Shown: positions 27,614 to 34,879 of the stretch, in pieces
Layout: each line of letters starts with the position of its first letter
How positions within the stretch are numbered: position 1 is the first letter of the stretch
Assembly (NCBI RefSeq): GCF_964033635.1
Contig: NZ_OZ035533.1
Span: 5,675,001-5,739,000 of the forward strand
Direction: 5' to 3'
Source: Chitinophaga sp. MM2321
GTDB taxonomy: Bacteria; Bacteroidota; Bacteroidia; Chitinophagales; Chitinophagaceae
DNA length: 64,000 nt
Notes under the pieces: model-generated
Database searches by the model: none
The model's input: the letters and a program-made list of their open reading frames with translations, nothing else
What the model was told of the DNA's origin: nothing
Program-made: the position numbers and the translations under genes

Positions 27614-28114
27614 ATGTCATCTATTGAATTTAACACCTTGCTTATCGGGAACGCTGACTTCCTGAAACCCTTTGCATTTACCCTCACCAAAGATGGGGAA
27701 CAAGCAAAAGATCTTTACCAGGAAACCCTCTTCCGCGCCCTCTCCAACAGAGAAAAATACATGGAAGGCACTAACATCCGCGCCTGGCTCTTCACCATCA
27801 TGCGCAACATCTTCATCAATCATTACCGCAAAAAAGTGAAAACCAGGATGATAGCAGAACCTATCGTCAGCGAATTTTTCATGAACTACCAACTCACCCC
27901 CACCAGCAACAAGGCAGACACCAACCTGCACATGAAAGACATTCACGTGGCGGTATACCATCTTCCAAAAATATTTAAACAACCATTTCTCCTCTACTAT
28001 GAAGGATATAAATACTTCGAAATAGCCGATATCCTCCGGGAACCACTCGGCACCATCAAAAGCAGGATCCACTTCGCCCGGAAAATATTAAAAACACAAG
28101 TGCCAAGACATTAA
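27614..28114 (+). CDS. ECF-type RNA polymerase sigma factor
   Basis: 166 aa. Region 2 is seen in LYQETLFRALSNREKYMEGTNIRAWLFTIMRNIFINHYRK (about 36-75), and region 4 in the C-terminal helix-turn-helix YKYFEIADILREPLGTIKSRIHFAR. The short inter-region linker and absence of region 3 define a group 4 (ECF) factor. No anti-sigma gene or SusC partner is next to it, unlike the sigma gene at 58985-59629. It may govern a regulon elsewhere, or the polysaccharide locus that starts divergently 546 bp away; the latter is a guess based on position only. Confidence 0.9.
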   Translation: MSSIEFNTLLIGNADFLKPFAFTLTKDGEQAKDLYQETLFRALSNREKYMEGTNIRAWLFTIMRNIFINHYRKKVKTRMIAEPIVSEFFMNYQLTPTSNKADTNLHMKDIHVAVYHLPKIFKQPFLLYYEGYKYFEIADILREPLGTIKSRIHFARKILKTQVPRH

Positions 28115-28183
28115 CCGGCCCGCAAGACGATTCCTTTAAAATAATTACCTTGGTGCATTAACATTACACCAAATACTGCTATC

Positions 28184-29305
28184 GTGACCACTCCGCAACG
28201 CTTTCTTTCACTGGATGTATTCCGCGGCCTTACCGTTGCGGCCATGATACTCGTTAATAATCCCGGCAGCTGGGAATATGTATACGCACCACTGGATCAC
28301 GCCAAATGGCACGGCTGCACACCCACCGACCTCGTATTCCCCTTCTTTCTCTTCGCCGTAGGCAACGCTATGAGCTTTGCCATGAAAAAATATGAAGCCG
28401 CCGGTAATATCGTTGTACTCAAAAAGATCCTCACCCGTACCTTACTCATCTTCGTAATAGGACTTATACTCAATTGGTTCCCCTTTGTAAAATGGGGCGA
28501 AACCGGGCTCACCATAAAACCACTCAGTCACCTCCGTATCCTGGGCGTACTACCACGCATTGCGCTTTGCTACGGCGCCGCCGCACTGATCATTCACTTC
28601 CTGAAAGACAAAGGTGCCTTCCTCACCGCTGGTATCATCCTCTTCGTATATTGGTTCCTGTTGACCGCCCTCGGCACTGGTGATCCATACAGCCTCCAGG
28701 GATATGCGGGTACGCCACTCGATAAGTTAATACTGGGCGAAAACCATATGTACACAGGAGAAGGCGTTCCCTTCGATCCGGAAGGCATCCTGAGCACCTT
28801 GCCCGCTATCTGTAACGTCATCTTTGGTTATCTCGCCGGCAAATTCATCCAGGAACAGGGGAAAACATACGAGATGCTGGCAAGACTGATGATAGTAGGC
28901 TGTATCATGATATTCGCGGCGCTGTGCTGGGACCTGGTATTCCCCATCAACAAAAAAATATGGACCAGCTCCTACGTACTGTATACTGTAGGCATTGCGC
29001 TGCTGCTCTTGTCCGTACTGATGCACGTCATCGAGTTTCGCGGCAAAACCAGGTGGACTACCTTCTTTACCGTATTCGGCAAAAACCCGCTGTTTATCTA
29101 TATCCTCTCAGGTGTAGTGATAAAGTTATACCTGCTGATCAAACCAGTACCAGGACAAAATACCTATAGCTGGTTATACCAGCACATATTCCGCCCAATC
29201 GGCGGCAATATGGTCGGCTCCCTGCTGTTTGCCCTCTTTCATGTATGCCTCTTTGCGGCCGTAGGATGGTGGATGGATAAAAAGAAGATCTACGTGCGTG
29301 TATAG
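28184..29305 (+). CDS. Heparan-alpha-glucosaminide acetyltransferase-like / NagX family membrane protein
   Basis: 373 aa starting at GTG (28184). Ten or so membrane spans are predicted by eye. The beginning RFLSLDVFRGLTVAAMILVNNPG and the segment LDHAKWHGCTPTDLVFPFFLFAVGNAM match the conserved core of the HGSNAT/NagX (DUF5009) family, in which a histidine of this segment takes an acetyl group across the membrane to an amino sugar. Bacterial members often accompany N-acetylglucosamine or glycan use. It lies 69 bp behind the sigma gene in the same direction. The 3' end overlaps the convergent gene by 16 bp, both stop codons being inside the overlap region. Confidence 0.85.
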   Translation: MTTPQRFLSLDVFRGLTVAAMILVNNPGSWEYVYAPLDHAKWHGCTPTDLVFPFFLFAVGNAMSFAMKKYEAAGNIVVLKKILTRTLLIFVIGLILNWFPFVKWGETGLTIKPLSHLRILGVLPRIALCYGAAALIIHFLKDKGAFLTAGIILFVYWFLLTALGTGDPYSLQGYAGTPLDKLILGENHMYTGEGVPFDPEGILSTLPAICNVIFGYLAGKFIQEQGKTYEMLARLMIVGCIMIFAALCWDLVFPINKKIWTSSYVLYTVGIALLLLSVLMHVIEFRGKTRWTTFFTVFGKNPLFIYILSGVVIKLYLLIKPVPGQNTYSWLYQHIFRPIGGNMVGSLLFALFHVCLFAAVGWWMDKKKIYVRV

Positions 29306-30558
29306 CCGTACACCAGCCGGAAATAACGCTCCTTGAGCCGCGTCTCGAAATAAATAGCTGTTGTGAGAATCAACGCTGCCACAAACGGCAAAGCCGGCTG
29401 CGGCCAGCAATAATACAGCGCCAGGCTCAACACCAGGAAACGGGCATGCTCCAGGTAAAACACCCATTTCTTTTGCTCCATGATAGCGCCACAGTTAATA
29501 AGCGTCAGCAGGATCAGTAACGTAACACATACCTGGATAAACACCGGCACATAATGCTCCAGCAATAAAAAAGAAAACAATAAAGTGAGGGTAGTAGCTA
29601 TCTGCCACACAACATAGCTATTCAGTTTAGGCGTTTCCGTGATACTCCTGTCCCGCAGTAAAAACTTTTCTTCCAGGATACCCCGCGCAGCCGGGTCTAC
29701 ATTATCCGGCTTACCAAAAATCACCCGCAGCCTGTTCCGCCAGCCTTTGGCTGCACGGGCGGAATACAACATCTCCAGGATAAAATGAAAATGCTGCCAC
29801 AAAAAACTGTTGCTCTCTAACGGCTTCGTCAAACCATACACCGGCTCTTCTTCTTCCTGCTGAAAAGTGCCAAACAGTTTATCCCAGATAATAAAAACAT
29901 CTCCATAATTTTTATCTAGATATTTCGGATTGCTGGCATGATGCACCCGGTGATGCGAAGGGGTCACCAATATATATTCCAGGATGCCCAGCTTTCCTAT
30001 TGTACGTGTATGTATAAAAAAAGGATACAACCCATGCACCAGCAACATGCTCGTGATCATAGCCGGCGGAAACCCGATAACAGGCAATACCGCCCAAAAA
30101 CCGGTGCGGATAAATGCCTGGAAAACGGTGATACGTGCAGATACCGTGTAATTAAACTCATCGCTCTGGTGATGCACCACATGCGCACACCAGAATATCG
30201 TTACTTCATGCGCCAACCGGTGATACCAGTACCACACAAAATCAGTGCAGAACAATAACGTTACCCATAATAACACACTGGATTTAATATCAAAAATGGC
30301 ATAATGCTGGTACAGATAATCATAAACAAAATAAAATAGTCCTACGGTAAATGTATCCAGCAACCTTTCCGCTATACCTATACTAATGTTGGTAATTGAA
30401 TCATTAAACTTGAAATAACGCTTGCCCCTTCTACGTGATACCAGGTATTCCAGACCTATGAAAGTCAGGAAAAAAGGAACTGCCAATGCCAGATAGTTTA
30501 AATGCACCTGAAAACGTTTTAAATCCGGAAAATCAATAATAGCACAGATTCCCGGCAT
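29290..30558 (-). CDS. Sterol desaturase / fatty acid hydroxylase family membrane protein
   Basis: 422 aa. Several membrane spans surround the His clusters of the diiron hydroxylase superfamily: HRLAHE and CAHVVHHQSDEFN around residues 118-140, and PSHHRVHHASNP around 198-210. Such enzymes hydroxylate or desaturate lipids such as sterols, carotenoids, alkylglycerols or sphingolipids. The C-terminal third has extra hydrophobic spans (FLLLEHYVPVFIQVCVTLLI) beyond the core domain, as in alkylglycerol-monooxygenase-like bacterial proteins. Substrate unknown. Its stop lies within the end of the NagX-like gene on the other strand. Confidence 0.87.
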   Translation of the reverse strand: MPGICAIIDFPDLKRFQVHLNYLALAVPFFLTFIGLEYLVSRRRGKRYFKFNDSITNISIGIAERLLDTFTVGLFYFVYDYLYQHYAIFDIKSSVLLWVTLLFCTDFVWYWYHRLAHEVTIFWCAHVVHHQSDEFNYTVSARITVFQAFIRTGFWAVLPVIGFPPAMITSMLLVHGLYPFFIHTRTIGKLGILEYILVTPSHHRVHHASNPKYLDKNYGDVFIIWDKLFGTFQQEEEEPVYGLTKPLESNSFLWQHFHFILEMLYSARAAKGWRNRLRVIFGKPDNVDPAARGILEEKFLLRDRSITETPKLNSYVVWQIATTLTLLFSFLLLEHYVPVFIQVCVTLLILLTLINCGAIMEQKKWVFYLEHARFLVLSLALYYCWPQPALPFVAALILTTAIYFETRLKERYFRLVYGYTRT

Positions 30559-30727
30559 GGCGCCAGTCCATGCACAGATAATATTGCAGCTTGGTGGTGG
30601 TGGTAAACGATTACAATATTAAGTAATAAAATTTAATTATCCTACCATTTTTGTAGACTATAAAAACGAAAGGCGGAAAGCATCTTTTTGGGTTTATTCT
30701 TTGTTATTTTTTTGGAAGATAAAACCG

Positions 30728-31792
30728 CTAGGCAATCTCTTCCAACACTTCTCTTCTGAAACCAATCACATGTTGCCTGCTTTCAAAAGAAGGTTCATGC
30801 TGGTTGGCAATTTCTGCAATGGTCATGGGTCTGCTGACTATCGTATCAAATCCCATGTGTTTTGATAACTGCTGTGCCTTGTCCACGGACAGTCTTTTGA
30901 ATTCATACTTGGCAATCAGCCTGCCCTTGCGCAACAGCGCATTATCAATAGCAGAAAGATCACTGTTGAATGAACACACCAGTTGAATATTCAGACAATC
31001 AGCCAGCAACCCGTCAGATAAATTAAGCAGGTTGGATACGGATGAATTACCGGAAAATTTTCTGTCCATAATTACATTCTCCGCATCTTCAATGATCACC
31101 ACACAGTTTGGATTATCGATGAGCAACTCCATGAACTCAGGATTCATAATGTTGTTGGCAAGATCAGGTGATACAAACAGTACCCGCTTCTTAATCCTTC
31201 CGATGAGATAGCGCAGGTAGGTTGTTTTGCCCGTTCCCGGTAAGCCATGCAATAATACAATGCCTTTGTCTTTGTCCTTCTTTAGTCGCTGCTGTATTAC
31301 TTTATCTATCTCCCTAAAATCATCCTCATAGAACATGCCAATGTCTAGCTTTGTCTGTTTTATTTCCAGGCTTTTCAGTTCCAGTCCTTTGCGGCCGCTG
31401 GTGATCAGGTTGATTTCATGTGGCTCACGGCGTTGCTTTTCTTTGAAACGTGTAACCGTTTCCGTTACCTTATTCACAAAATCAATATCCGTTCCATTGT
31501 GGAGGATCTCACACCATGATTGCCAGAAAGCAATCACACAATCGTTGTTCAATACCACCAGTGTCTGATTATGTTTGTATTTCTTTTTCTTGTTATCATA
31601 ATCAGTATAGTGATAAGTATTGGTGATCAACGCTTCAAACTCTTTTGCAAAAACCGTTGCTGCTTTATCACCATCTATGTCGTAAATATTATTGATATTG
31701 GGAATCCTGTTAAAGTGAATGGTATACACCCCTTTTGGATCAAAATGCTCTCCATCTTTAATATCAATGTTATTATTAAGTATCTCTTTCAT
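30728..31792 (-). CDS. AAA-family ATPase (BCS1-like AAA core)
   Basis: 354 aa. A unique N-terminal domain (1-170) of no family I recognise is followed by an AAA core: Walker A GLPGTGKT (183-190), Walker B VVIIEDAEN (231-239), sensor region VCSFNSDL and the arginine-finger-like ALLRKGRLIAKYEF. The LLRKGRL wording is like BCS1/MoxR-type AAA proteins that begin with a substrate-specific N-terminal domain. No partner gene (protease, VWA protein, toxin) is adjacent, so it stands alone. Upstream lies an 830-bp non-coding stretch with a terminator-like hairpin at 32000-32032. Function is unknown; a chaperone-like or remodelling role is the family's usual one. Confidence 0.85.
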   Translation of the reverse strand: MKEILNNNIDIKDGEHFDPKGVYTIHFNRIPNINNIYDIDGDKAATVFAKEFEALITNTYHYTDYDNKKKKYKHNQTLVVLNNDCVIAFWQSWCEILHNGTDIDFVNKVTETVTRFKEKQRREPHEINLITSGRKGLELKSLEIKQTKLDIGMFYEDDFREIDKVIQQRLKKDKDKGIVLLHGLPGTGKTTYLRYLIGRIKKRVLFVSPDLANNIMNPEFMELLIDNPNCVVIIEDAENVIMDRKFSGNSSVSNLLNLSDGLLADCLNIQLVCSFNSDLSAIDNALLRKGRLIAKYEFKRLSVDKAQQLSKHMGFDTIVSRPMTIAEIANQHEPSFESRQHVIGFRREVLEEIA

Positions 31793-31999
31793 TTACTGCT
31801 TCTCTTTAATGTTAAATCTATCTGATAAAGATTTACCAGGGCCATTTATAACCCCTGGCAAATCACAGTTATCATTACAGCACTGACACAGCTGCTGTTT
31901 TGGGGGAAGTTACAGGTTATCCTTTTGATAACCTGACGGTTGGGGGTTAAATACAAACAGAGACGAAAAAAACATATCTTCTGTTCCTTTTTACCATAC

Positions 32000-32032
32000 A
32001 AAAAAACCCGGCCTGTTTTACACGGACCAGGC
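32000..32032 (-). terminator. Terminator-like hairpin 2 of module 1
   Basis: Stem GCCTG/CAGGC (32011-32015 with 32028-32032) followed on the minus strand by CGGG and seven T residues (32000-32006). The stem is short, but the GGTCCGTG core, CCGG boundary and T7 tract are very like the hairpin at 33301-33330. Confidence 0.55.
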
Positions 32033-32068
32033 TTATAACGTTAACGCATACACTACGTTAAAAACATA

Positions 32069-32164
32069 CTAAGCCCGTTTAGCATTAATCACATTAATGC
32101 TATCCGTGAACCTTTTGCTACAGCTATTCTGAAGCTGCAACAACCGGATGTTTCCTGTATTCAT
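32069..32164 (-). CDS. Possible tiny ORF B, 31 aa, unknown
   Basis: ATG at 32164 to TAG at 32069. The peptide begins MNTGNIRLLQLQNSC and is Lys/Arg/Asn-rich with one Cys, without a signal peptide or known motif. It lies between two terminator-like hairpins and 29 bp downstream of hairpin 1 of the module. Its only support is this position; it could equally be an untranslated part of a small RNA. Confidence 0.3.
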   Translation of the reverse strand: MNTGNIRLLQLQNSCSKRFTDSINVINAKRA

Positions 32165-32193
32165 TGGCAATATCATCATCACAAACCGATAAC

Positions 32194-32220
32194 AAAAAAA
32201 CCCGGATCAATCGATCCGGG
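32194..32220 (-). terminator. Strong terminator hairpin 1 of module 1
   Basis: Perfect 8-bp GC-rich stem CCCGGATC/GATCCGGG (32201-32208, 32213-32220) with a 4-nt loop, then seven T residues on the minus strand (32194-32200). No annotated gene ends here; the closest minus-strand frame upstream is the 29-codon ORF ending at 32250. Confidence 0.85.
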
Positions 32221-32249
32221 CTTTCGTTATATATACAAATATTATTGAT

Positions 32250-32339
32250 CTACCTGTAAACATAAAACGCCCGGAACCCTCTACTATCCTGCACATTGCA
32301 GGGTATTGCGGAGTCCATATGTAGATGAATGCGTTTCAT
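32250..32339 (-). CDS. Possible tiny ORF A, 29 aa, unknown
   Basis: ATG at 32339, TAG at 32250. The peptide begins MKRIHLHMDSAIPC and ends in RGFRAFYVYR. It sits 37 nt downstream of a good -7 box and 30 nt upstream of a strong terminator, so a transcript of about 170 nt would be filled mostly by this frame. No family is recognised; a structured small RNA is the alternative reading. Confidence 0.4.
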   Translation of the reverse strand: MKRIHLHMDSAIPCNVQDSRGFRAFYVYR

Positions 32340-32375
32340 TTTTATTCGTTTTGTTTATTATTAATTTTAACGATG

Positions 32376-32408
32376 CAAAGATAACAGGATATATTTTGAT
32401 TACACAAA
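32376..32408 (-). promoter_or_regulatory. Bacteroidota-type promoter of module 1
   Basis: Minus strand TTTG (32405-32408), 21-nt spacer, TATCTTTG (32376-32383), a near-ideal match to TTTG-N19-21-TANNTTTG. It points at the tiny ORF A and its terminator, not at any long gene. Confidence 0.65.
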
Positions 32409-32539
32409 TTTTTTTCAGCTTTTTCCAACTTTTTTTTCTATGTAACAAAAAATGTCTTTTACCTGCAAAGATGACGACACCGGAATAACTATACAACGGC
32501 ATCGCATATACGAAATTAAAAAAACATCCGGGCATGAAA

Positions 32540-32575
32540 CAAAAATAACCGGAAGCGCGCGTACTTCCGGTTATT
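32540..32575 (-). terminator. Terminator of the DinB-like gene
   Basis: 12-bp perfect stem (AATAACCGGAAG and complement, 32544-32555 with 32564-32575), 8-nt loop, then TTTTTG on the minus strand. It lies 49 bp after the DinB-like stop. Confidence 0.85.
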
Positions 32576-32623
32576 AACACTCGAATAGGATAACAATAAT
32601 AGATGTTGGTGGTCGACCATAAA

Positions 32624-33190
32624 TCAGGTTAAGACCGCGCTCTCTTCAAACTCCTTCTCCAGCCGTTTCATCTGCCGGATATGACGTTCAATATGTTTCG
32701 TCAGGAAGTAGATGTACTGATAGATATCCAGCTTGCCCAAATGATTTACGGACATATTGGTAAATACCAGTACTCCTTCGCCGTTTTTGAGCAAAGACAG
32801 GTTATACATGCACTGTGCATACTGTTGTTTCAGCAATGCTTTCACTTCCTGTATATTTTTAAGGCCGGTAGGTTCCATATGTTCAGGTCTTACCCAGCCG
32901 AAAGACTTACTACCAATGACATCAATCTGGTTAAATTTATCTTCATAATCTGCCTGAAGTATCACGGTATGGCCATTCCTTTTACGATCCAGCGCACGAC
33001 GTGTGCTCTTATTAATGATCAGGAGCAGGAAATAGTTGGTGAGCGTAATATGCTCCAACACTTCCCTGATGTTCCATTGATCACGGTCTGGTTTGAAATG
33101 CAGTAATGCCTGGTCTTTTTCAAACCAATTGTCTAACTCCTTAAAGTTTGTGAGTAAAGCCTCTCTTACAACTTGAATAACGTTTCTCAT
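32624..33190 (-). CDS. DinB-like superfamily protein
   Basis: 188 aa with the four-helix bundle pattern of the DinB/YfiT group: LDNWFEKDQALLHFKPDRDQWNIREVLEHITLTNYF in the first half, where the histidine of LEHI is one of the usual metal ligands, and a C-terminal KHIERHIRQMKRLEKEF helix with the other ligand histidines. Members are often metal-dependent thiol transferases or uncharacterised stress proteins; no specific reaction can be given. It stands alone between two strong terminators. An inverted repeat (TTATGTGCT/AGCACATAA, 33210-33252) lies just upstream of the start and could be an operator. Confidence 0.8.
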   Translation of the reverse strand: MRNVIQVVREALLTNFKELDNWFEKDQALLHFKPDRDQWNIREVLEHITLTNYFLLLIINKSTRRALDRKRNGHTVILQADYEDKFNQIDVIGSKSFGWVRPEHMEPTGLKNIQEVKALLKQQYAQCMYNLSLLKNGEGVLVFTNMSVNHLGKLDIYQYIYFLTKHIERHIRQMKRLEKEFEESAVLT

Positions 33191-33209
33191 GATACTAACG
33201 CTTTTGGGG

Positions 33210-33252
33210 TTATGTGCTGTACCTGTTTCTAATCAAATAGATTAGCACATAA
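33210..33252. promoter_or_regulatory. Interrupted palindrome upstream of the DinB-like gene
   Basis: 9-bp arms TTATGTGCT (33210-33218) and AGCACATAA (33244-33252) enclose a second palindrome, CTAATC...GATTAG. It begins 19 bp upstream of the ATG. Possible regulator-binding site or 5' leader hairpin; no T tract follows. Confidence 0.35.
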
Positions 33253-33300
33253 CATCATTTAAAAATTATTTGCCATTTCTATGCCGGAATTTAAATGCAC

Positions 33301-33330
33301 AAAAAAACCGGCCGCATTTACGGACCGGTT
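33301..33330 (-). terminator. Terminator at the end of module 2
   Basis: Stem AACCGG/CCGGTT (33306-33311, 33325-33330), extended by CCG/CGG with one bulged base, followed by T7 on the minus strand (33301-33307, overlapping the stem foot). It isolates the DinB-like gene from upstream transcription and closes the tiny-ORF unit. Confidence 0.8.
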
Positions 33331-33358
33331 CAATAATGTAAAGGGTTAGCTTACATTA

Positions 33359-33469
33359 CTACATACCATGCCCGTATGGCTTTTTTAAGGCAAAGCCATC
33401 CCGTTTACACCACGAGGTGTATTTTTTATCTTGTTCAGTTACCTTTTGAATTTCTTTCAATGCCATCAT
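33359..33469 (-). CDS. Possible tiny ORF C, 36 aa, unknown
   Basis: ATG at 33469, TAG at 33359, starting 1 nt after the stop of ORF E. The peptide begins MMALKEIQKVTEQDKKY, contains Trp-Cys at residues 20-21 and ends PYGHGM. Composition is protein-like (mixed, helical charged first half). It is followed by a small hairpin and the T7 terminator. I recognise no family; of the tiny frames in this region it is the most convincing as a real peptide. Confidence 0.45.
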   Translation of the reverse strand: MMALKEIQKVTEQDKKYTSWCKRDGFALKKPYGHGM

Positions 33470-33470
33470 T

Positions 33471-33548
33471 TCAGTACTGCTTCAAAAGCAAAAGGTCCCG
33501 CCTTTTAGTGCGGGACCTTTGTTTGTATCGTTTGATAACTTTTCTCAT
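33471..33548 (-). CDS. Possible tiny ORF E, 25 aa, very basic
   Basis: ATG at 33548, one base after the ORF D stop, to TGA at 33471. Eleven of the 25 residues are Lys or Arg (begins MRKVIKRYKQRSRTKRRD). The frame runs through the hairpin at 33491-33520, so the basic residues may simply reflect the hairpin sequence. A leader peptide overlapping an attenuator is another reading. Confidence 0.25.
   Translation of the reverse strand: MRKVIKRYKQRSRTKRRDLLLLKQY
33491..33520 (-). terminator. Hairpin inside module 2, terminator or attenuator
   Basis: 11-bp perfect stem AAAGGTCCCGC/GCGGGACCTTT, 8-nt loop. On the minus strand it is followed by the T-rich TTTTGCTTTTG, on the plus strand by TTTG. It lies between the promoter at 33663 and ORF C, so it could reduce read-through into ORF C. 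Confidence 0.6.
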
Positions 33549-33549
33549 G

Positions 33550-33609
33550 TTAACAATCGGTGCAACGCGCCCGCATTCCAGTTTGGACCTGCTTTTGTTT
33601 GCAGGCCAT
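33550..33609 (-). CDS. Possible tiny ORF D, 19 aa
   Basis: ATG at 33609 to TAA at 33550, about 50 nt downstream of the module 2 promoter. Sequence starts MACKQKQVQTG and ends RCTDC, with three Cys residues in 19. No known motif. Stop and next ATG are one base apart, which suggests translational coupling if the frames are real. Confidence 0.3.
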   Translation of the reverse strand: MACKQKQVQTGMRARCTDC

Positions 33610-33662
33610 TACAAAAATCTTATATGTTGACAGAAGTTGCACTTTTTATTTTACTATTGTTA

Positions 33663-33693
33663 CAAAGATAATTTTTATTTTTTTCATTAACAA
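33663..33693 (-). promoter_or_regulatory. Bacteroidota-type promoter of module 2
   Basis: Minus strand TTG (33691-33693), 20-nt spacer, TATCTTTG (33663-33670). The -7 box is identical to that of module 1. It faces the tiny ORFs and lies just past the stop of the radical SAM gene. Confidence 0.6.
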
Positions 33694-33759
33694 TATTGCA
33701 CCCTACTTTTTTATAACGTTAACAATTTATTTTCATCGTAGTTGCTTTTATACCGTTTA

Positions 33760-34842
33760 TCAGAATAAACTGAGTTGACTCGTAGGCCGTTTGAACGCGC
33801 CAGTATTGAATTCGAAGCGTTCCTGGTTCATCCCGTTCTTTTTTGTGTGAATACGGAACTGCTGTTTGATCAGATCTGCGATATTGCCTTCTCCCCGCAT
33901 CCGCCGGCCAAATTCACTGTCATTAACCTGGCCACCATGCATGCTTTCAATAAGATGCCATACCTTATCCGCCCTGTCCGGGAAGTTTTTATACAGCCAG
34001 TCATTGAAAATTATTTTCACGGCATCATTCAAACGAACCACCGTGTAGCCTGCGTACTTAGCGCCGTTGGCCGCTGCTGTTTCAAGGATCCGGGGCATCT
34101 CATGGTCGTTCAGACCGGGAATCATCGGCGCCGTCATAACACCTACGGGTATACCAAGATCGCTTAACTCCTTCACCACTTTGAAACGCTGCGCTGCGGT
34201 AGTAGTGCGTGGCTCCATCTTCAACCGCAGGTCTTCCTGCATAGTAGTGATAGACACATACACACAAACCAGCTTATCCTGCGCCAGCTGCTGCAGCAGA
34301 TAACGATCCCTCAGTACCAGCGAGTTTTTTGTAATGATACCTATAGGTTGTTTGTATTCCAGCGCCACCTCCAGCAATTGCCGGGTAAGCCACATCTTCC
34401 GCTCCACCGGCTGATAACAGTCCGTATTCCCCGACAACGAAATCGGCTTGGGTACCCAGTTCTTATTATCCAGGAACTTCCGGAGCAACTCCGGTGCATT
34501 GTGTTTTACAATGATCTTCCGTTCAAAATCCAGTCCTGCGCTCAGTCCCCAGTACTGGTGCGCATTGCGGGCATAACAATAAATACAGCCATGCTCACAG
34601 CCCTGGTAAGGATTCATGGAATACCACATCCCCACATCCGGACTCTCCACCTTATTCACCAGGGTTTTGGCATGCTCCTCAAATACCTGCGTAGGCACAT
34701 CCGCCTGCCACCATTCATCAATACCTTCCGCATGCTCCTGCACATACTCCTCCTTCAGGTACTTATTAGCGGGATTCAATTGCGCACCACGACCTTTGTA
34801 GTATTGATTTTCAGCTGCACCTTCCTCAAACGGCAAAGTCAT
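33760..34842 (-). CDS. Radical SAM protein, PA0069 / SplB-like family
   Basis: 360 aa. The radical SAM Fe-S motif is CEHGCIYC (C82, C86, C89) followed by YARNAH, the wording of the PA0069 group related to spore photoproduct lyase. GNTDCYQPVERKMWLTR and the C-terminal REVFGRRMRGEGN-like segment (SEFGRRMRGEGNIADL) also fit. The role of this group is not established; a DNA-related function has been assumed from the SplB relation. The gene stands alone, with a perfect 15-bp palindrome 4 bp before its ATG. Confidence 0.85.
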   Translation of the reverse strand: MTLPFEEGAAENQYYKGRGAQLNPANKYLKEEYVQEHAEGIDEWWQADVPTQVFEEHAKTLVNKVESPDVGMWYSMNPYQGCEHGCIYCYARNAHQYWGLSAGLDFERKIIVKHNAPELLRKFLDNKNWVPKPISLSGNTDCYQPVERKMWLTRQLLEVALEYKQPIGIITKNSLVLRDRYLLQQLAQDKLVCVYVSITTMQEDLRLKMEPRTTTAAQRFKVVKELSDLGIPVGVMTAPMIPGLNDHEMPRILETAAANGAKYAGYTVVRLNDAVKIIFNDWLYKNFPDRADKVWHLIESMHGGQVNDSEFGRRMRGEGNIADLIKQQFRIHTKKNGMNQERFEFNTGAFKRPTSQLSLF

Positions 34843-34845
34843 AAA

Positions 34846-34879
34846 CTAAATATTTTAGTAAAAATACTAAAATATTTAG
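34846..34879. promoter_or_regulatory. Perfect 15-bp palindrome at the start of the radical SAM gene
   Basis: Arms CTAAATATTTTAGTA (34846-34860) and its exact complement (34865-34879) with a 4-nt loop. It begins 3-4 bp upstream of the ATG and overlaps the left arm of the long inverted repeat at 34874. Operator or 5'-UTR hairpin are both possible. Confidence 0.4.

Larger units (their letters stand above)
31793..32623. other. Non-coding stretch holding module 1 of promoter, tiny ORFs and hairpins
   Basis: 830 bp between the AAA ATPase start and the DinB-like stop. From right to left it holds the DinB terminator (32540-32575), a good promoter (32376-32408), a 29-codon ORF, a terminator hairpin, a 31-codon ORF and a second hairpin with a T tract, each listed separately. 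The part from 31793 to 31999 has a small hairpin (AGGTTATC / GATAACCT, 31914-31934) and nothing else that I can name. Confidence 0.6.
33253..33759. other. Non-coding stretch holding module 2 of promoter, tiny ORFs and hairpins
   Basis: About 500 bp between the DinB-like upstream palindrome and the radical SAM gene stop. It holds a good minus-strand promoter (33663-33693), three tiny abutting ORFs (33550-33609, 33471-33548, 33359-33469) and two hairpins (33491-33520, 33301-33330), listed separately. Between the terminator and the arms at 33334-33358 (TAATGTAA/TTACATTA) another small hairpin is present. No larger gene is visible. Confidence 0.6.

Noticed and set aside
27614..28114. Assignment of the sigma factor as regulator of the polysaccharide locus
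   Set aside because: Only divergent position supports it; no shared promoter motif could be shown.
32284..32580. A 98-codon minus-strand frame
   Set aside because: It spans the DinB terminator and the module 1 promoter, has Lys/Phe-rich low-complexity content and no family resemblance.
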